24,220 nt of DNA from Clostridia bacterium (GTDB lineage Bacteria > Bacillota > Clostridia > Oscillospirales > CAG-272), in assembly GCA_900769475.1 (NCBI GenBank), contig CAAGGQ010000154.1, forward strand, positions 1 to 24,220, given 5' to 3'. Made by a program: the position numbers and the translations under genes. This document shows positions 21,237-24,220 of this stretch, one piece after another. The notes beneath the pieces were generated by a model, which had not been told where the DNA came from, searched no databases, and was given only the letters and a program-made list of their open reading frames with translations. Numbering within the stretch: position 1 is the first letter of the stretch; each line of letters opens with the position of its first letter.

Positions 21237-22127
21237 TCAAGCCTTGCGGATTTGGCTGGGAGCCACGCCGTATTTTTCCTTAAAGGAACGGCTGAAGGTG
21301 TAGATCGAAGAGTAGTGCAGCAGCTCGGCAATCTGGGAGAGCTTGAGCTCGTCCTCCTGAATCAGCTTTTTGGCCACCTCCAGGCGCCGTGCCTGGTAGT
21401 AGCCCTTGAGGGAATCCTTGGTCACCCGTCGGAATAGATCCGAAAGATAACTGTAGTTGTAGCAAAAGATGTCCGAGAGCTCGTGGAGGCTCTTCATAGA
21501 ATAGATGTGGGTATCGATATAGTTCATGATCTGGTAGCAGATCTCCTCGTGCTCGCCCACGCCCTTTTGGGAGGAGCGGTGGGGAAGATCACGAAAGTCC
21601 TGGATGATATAGAACATGATCTGCATAAAGATGACCTGCAACAGCCGCTGAGAGAACTCGCCGGGCAGATGGATTTCGGCCAAGGCGTTGCTCACCAAAA
21701 AGGAGATGCGCTCGTCCCGCACGGTGCGATGGTCGGCATCGTGGCAGGCGCGCATGATGCGCTCCATGGCGTCCACCATTTCGGGCTCGTTGGGGTAAAA
21801 GGCATAAAAATCGTATTTCAGAGGGGTGACCGCGTCCGAGCGGATGCCGTGGAATTCTCCGGGGAAGGAAAGGTAGATGTCCCCGCGCTCAATGCGGATC
21901 TCCTGGTCGTTGGTGGAAACGTAGCCGGCACCGTCGGTGGCAATGGTCAGCTCAAACCAGTTCCGATGGGCGTGGGTTTCTATAATGGTCTCCTCCTTGC
22001 AGTGGCTGCGCCCGATCTGAAAGAGCTTCAGGCACCCGTATTCAATGGGATCCGAAACGTAATCCCAGGAAAAATGGTACCGCCGGTCGTTTTTATGGGG
22101 ATTTTCCATGATCTCAATGGCTTCCAT
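21237..22127 (-). CDS. AraC-family transcriptional regulator with cupin sensor domain
   Basis: A 296-residue regulator. The N-terminal half is a cupin-like ligand domain: HAHRNWFELTIATDGAGYV, then the second cupin motif RIERGDIYLSFPGEFHGI. The C-terminal 100 residues form the two helix-turn-helix AraC DNA-binding domain: SMKSLHELSDIFCYNYSYLSDLFRR for the first helix pair, KLSQIAELLHYSSIYTFSRSF for the second, and the closing KYGVAPSQIRK. Such proteins usually sense a sugar or related metabolite. It is divergent from two Gfo/Idh/MocA-type oxidoreductases, so these are its likely targets. AGGAGGTG precedes the ATG at 22127. A later ATG in MEAIEIMENP lacks a ribosome binding site of its own. Confidence 0.9.
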   Translation of the reverse strand: MEAIEIMENPHKNDRRYHFSWDYVSDPIEYGCLKLFQIGRSHCKEETIIETHAHRNWFELTIATDGAGYVSTNDQEIRIERGDIYLSFPGEFHGIRSDAVTPLKYDFYAFYPNEPEMVDAMERIMRACHDADHRTVRDERISFLVSNALAEIHLPGEFSQRLLQVIFMQIMFYIIQDFRDLPHRSSQKGVGEHEEICYQIMNYIDTHIYSMKSLHELSDIFCYNYSYLSDLFRRVTKDSLKGYYQARRLEVAKKLIQEDELKLSQIAELLHYSSIYTFSRSFKEKYGVAPSQIRKA

Positions 22128-22156
22128 GGGGCACCTCCTTCTCGCGTTCTGCCTTC

Positions 22157-22185
22157 ATTATAGCGATGGGATATGAAAAAGTCAA
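22157..22185 (-). promoter_or_regulatory. SigA-type promoter of the AraC-family regulator
   Basis: On the minus strand TTGACT (22185-22180), a 17-bp spacer and a perfect TATAAT (22162-22157), 29 bp before the start codon. Confidence 0.85.
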
Positions 22186-22236
22186 TAAAAAAGCAAAAAA
22201 TAACTCGAAAAAATCCTTCAAAACAGGAAAGAGCCA

Positions 22237-22254
22237 AAAAAATGCTAAAAAATG
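22237..22254. promoter_or_regulatory. Direct repeat upstream of the oxidoreductase promoter
   Basis: AAAAAATG occurs at 22237-22244 and 22247-22254, exactly 10 bp (one helical turn) apart, ending 14 bp upstream of the -35 element. This is a position and geometry used by AraC-family activators. The motif is A-rich and the flanks are A-rich too, so chance is possible. Confidence 0.3.
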
Positions 22255-22268
22255 AGAAAGAAATACTA

Positions 22269-22297
22269 TTTACAAATTCTCCATTTGGCATTATAAT
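22269..22297 (+). promoter_or_regulatory. SigA-type promoter of the oxidoreductase operon
   Basis: TTTACA (22269-22274), a 17-bp spacer and a perfect TATAAT (22292-22297), 36 bp before the ATG of the first oxidoreductase. Confidence 0.85.
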
Positions 22298-22333
22298 AAA
22301 AACAGAAAATTTTAAAACCCAACGGAGGTCATT

Positions 22334-23395
22334 ATGAAGAACACTGTTTTGGCTATCATCGGTTGCGGAAGAATCGCAAACAACGCTCACATGAAGGCAC
22401 TTTCCAAGATGGAGAACGTTCGCGTAAAGTACGCCTGCGACCTTCTCATCGAAAAGGCAGATGCCCTGAAGGAAAAATTCCCCATCATTGAACAGACCAT
22501 CACCGACTACAAGGTGGCGCTGGCCGATCCCGAGGTGGAAGCCGTCTTCGTGCTCACCCCCAACTACGCCCACTATACCGTGACCATGGACGCTCTGCGC
22601 GCCGGCAAGCACGTCATGTGTGAAAAGCCCATTACCGTAAACTACGCTCTCTCCTGCGAAATGGCAGAGGAAGCAAAGAAGCAGAATAAGATCCTCAACA
22701 TTGGTGTGTGCAACCGCTACCACCGCTCGGTGGAGATGCTGGAGCAGATGGTGCGCGAGGGCAAATTCGGCAACGTTTATCACGTATATTGCTCCTTCCG
22801 TTCCTTCCGCAGCATTCCGGGTCTGGGCGGTGCCTTCACCGATAAGGCACAGTCGGGCGGCGGCGTGCTCATCGACTGGGGCGTTCACTTCCTGGATCTC
22901 ATCCTCTATGTTCTGGGCGGCGCCAAGCTGCAGAACCTGACCTGCGATACCTACTGCGAAATGGCAAAGGACATGAAGTCCTACAAGTACAAGAGCATGT
23001 GGGCCGAGGACACCAAGGACGTGGAAAACGGTGTGAACGACGTAGACGATTTCGTTACCGGCTACATCCGTACCGATAAGGCAAGCATCTCTTTCAACGG
23101 CGCCTGGGCACAGAACCTGAGCAAGAACGAGATGTTCATCGATTTCCTTGGCGACAAGGGCGGCGCCCGTTTGGACTACGGCAAGAAGTTCGTCTTTACC
23201 AGCGGCGAGACCCTGGAGGACGAGGCTCCCGAGTACGATATTCCCAACATGTACTTCTGCGAGGACGCGGACTTTATCAAGTCGGTACAGACCGGGGAGA
23301 AGAACCGCAACTACATCGACAACATCCTGGAGAGCGCAAAGCTGCTGGATGCCCTGTATCAGTCGGCCGAGGCCAAGAAGGAAATCACCCTCTGA
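22334..23395 (+). CDS. Gfo/Idh/MocA family NAD(P)-dependent oxidoreductase
   Basis: A 353-residue dehydrogenase. The N-terminal Rossmann fold starts with LAIIGCGRIANNAH (residues 6-19), followed by VFVLTPNYAHY and the family EKP motif at 97-99 in HVMCEKPIT. The C-terminal alpha/beta domain carries GGGVLIDWGVHFLDLILYVLG (177 onwards), with Asp181 and His185 in the places of the conserved catalytic D-x-G-x-H. The substrate is probably a sugar, inositol or sugar acid, as for the family, but is not determined. GGAGG lies 5 nt before the ATG. First gene of a rightward operon whose second gene (another oxidoreductase-like protein) starts 25 bp downstream. Its promoter is divergent from the AraC-family gene, its probable regulator. 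Confidence 0.9.
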   Translation: MKNTVLAIIGCGRIANNAHMKALSKMENVRVKYACDLLIEKADALKEKFPIIEQTITDYKVALADPEVEAVFVLTPNYAHYTVTMDALRAGKHVMCEKPITVNYALSCEMAEEAKKQNKILNIGVCNRYHRSVEMLEQMVREGKFGNVYHVYCSFRSFRSIPGLGGAFTDKAQSGGGVLIDWGVHFLDLILYVLGGAKLQNLTCDTYCEMAKDMKSYKYKSMWAEDTKDVENGVNDVDDFVTGYIRTDKASISFNGAWAQNLSKNEMFIDFLGDKGGARLDYGKKFVFTSGETLEDEAPEYDIPNMYFCEDADFIKSVQTGEKNRNYIDNILESAKLLDALYQSAEAKKEITL

Positions 23396-23420
23396 TCGGT
23401 GCTTTTCGAAGAGGTGAAAC

Positions 23421-24220
23421 ATGAAAAAGATTGGATTTGTAGATTATTATCTGAGTGAGTGGCATGCCAACAACTATCCCGCCTGGATGGCGGCGGTTTG
23501 CGCAGAAAAGGGCCTGGAGTATCAGGTGGCCTATGCCTGGGGCGAGCTGGAGACCTCTCCTCTGGATGGCGTGACCAGCGCCCAGTGGTGCGAGAAGAAC
23601 GGCGTGGAGCTTTGCCACAGCCTGGAGGAGCTCTGCGAAAAGAGCGACGTGATCCTGGTGCTGGCACCCTCCAATCCCGAAAAGCATCTGGCCTATGCCA
23701 AGGTCGTTCTGCCCTACGGCAAGACCACGTATATTGATAAGACCTTTGCTCCCGACCTGGCCACGGCCGAGGAGATCTTTGCCATTGCCGCCAAGCACGG
23801 TACCCCCGTATTCAGCTCCTCGGCGTTGCGCTACGCCACCGAGCTGGAGACCGAGAACCCCACCCGCACCATGATGGTGACGGGAGCAGGCTCCTCCATT
23901 GAGGAGTACGTGGTGCACCTGGCCGAGATGGTGGTAAAGAAGCTGGGCGTGGGAGCCAAGAGCATTCTCTGCCACACCTGCGGCATCCAGTCCTACTTCC
24001 ATGTGCAGTATGCCGACGATCGGGAGGCCATGATGGTCTTTTCCAAGAAGCTTCCTTACACCCTGCTTTTGACCGATGCCAACGGCAAGCCCACCTACGC
24101 ACCGGTAAAATCGGCCTTCTTCCAGGGACTGATGGCCGAGATTCTGCGCTACTATGAGAGCGGCGTTTCCAGCGTTACCCCCGAGGAAACCCTGGAGGTC
24201 ATGCGCCTGTGCCAGGGCGC
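23421..24220 (+). CDS. Gfo/Idh/MocA-like oxidoreductase, 3' end outside window
   Basis: The first 266 codons of a gene cut by the window edge. The N-terminus MKKIGFVDYYLSEWHANNY is followed by SDVILVLAPSNPEKHLAYA, then PYGKTTYIDKTFAPDLATAEEIFAIA. This last stretch is in the position and style of the EKP region of Gfo/Idh/MocA dehydrogenases, with DKTF in place of EKP. The usual GxGxxG dinucleotide loop is not seen: after KIGFVDYYLSEWH there is no glycine-rich turn. It may therefore bind the cofactor differently or act as a partner subunit of the preceding enzyme. GAGGTGA precedes the ATG. It is co-transcribed with the preceding oxidoreductase (25-bp gap). A second half with MTV-like strands and SSIEEYVVHLAEMVVKKLG is present. 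The family assignment is fairly safe, the function unknown. Confidence 0.78.
   Translation, partial: MKKIGFVDYYLSEWHANNYPAWMAAVCAEKGLEYQVAYAWGELETSPLDGVTSAQWCEKNGVELCHSLEELCEKSDVILVLAPSNPEKHLAYAKVVLPYGKTTYIDKTFAPDLATAEEIFAIAAKHGTPVFSSSALRYATELETENPTRTMMVTGAGSSIEEYVVHLAEMVVKKLGVGAKSILCHTCGIQSYFHVQYADDREAMMVFSKKLPYTLLLTDANGKPTYAPVKSAFFQGLMAEILRYYESGVSSVTPEETLEVMRLCQG

Noticed and set aside
22028..23422. 464-codon leftward open frame across the oxidoreductase
   Set aside because: Spans two promoters and the opposite strand of a clear Gfo/Idh/MocA gene. No domain seen.

Overview
The window looks like about 24 kb of chromosome from a spore-forming Clostridia-type Firmicute, probably an uncultured gut lineage. 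The reasons are a GerA/SpoVAF-type spore germination gene, strong AGGAGG-type ribosome binding sites, TTGACA/TATAAT-like promoters with 17-bp spacers, a Firmicutes-style three-domain S1 protein, and GC-rich coding sequence between short AT-rich intergenic gaps. There is no rRNA, tRNA, CRISPR array, transposase or phage gene, and most of the window is core and housekeeping chromosome.

Left third (1-8480). The window opens in the 3' end of a PsbP-like protein gene, followed by a 46-bp perfect palindrome. A leftward gene for an endonuclease/exonuclease/phosphatase (EEP) enzyme with an extra N-terminal domain comes next. It is divergent from a phosphate-uptake pair (DUF47/PhoU-like regulator plus PiT transporter) and a BltD-like GNAT acetyltransferase. 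Convergent to these is a four-gene leftward operon that encodes an entire phosphotransferase system: HPr, Enzyme I, EIIA and EIICB of the glucose family. Its HPr keeps His15 but has Arg at the position of the regulatory Ser46.

Middle (8487-17863). A divergent GyrB/ParE-like topoisomerase subunit, with no GyrA/ParC partner beside it, is transcribed away from murD. murD leads a tight rightward run with two tandem DUF975 membrane proteins, possibly continuing into a PLP-dependent methionine gamma-lyase-family enzyme. A two-domain PsbP-like lipoprotein (a paralogue of the fragment at position 1) and a NifS/IscS-type cysteine desulfurase follow, ending at a strong terminator.

Right third (17886-24220). 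A leftward S1-domain protein is divergent from a SpoVAF/GerA-family gene that has a good match to a forespore sigma-factor -10 element. About 350 bp of non-coding DNA follows, which looks like a degraded dispersed repeat. Beyond it, a leftward AraC-family regulator plus a small membrane protein are divergent from two NAD-dependent Gfo/Idh/MocA-type oxidoreductases, the second cut by the window edge. Both directions have near-consensus promoters, which suggests a regulated sugar or polyol catabolism locus continuing to the right.

The items most worth following are the self-contained PTS with a Ser46-less HPr, the partnerless divergent topoisomerase subunit, the domain architecture of the EEP protein, the degenerate second signature in PiT, and the non-coding repeat at 20456-20756. 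I did not find a clear-cut new defence or mobile system.
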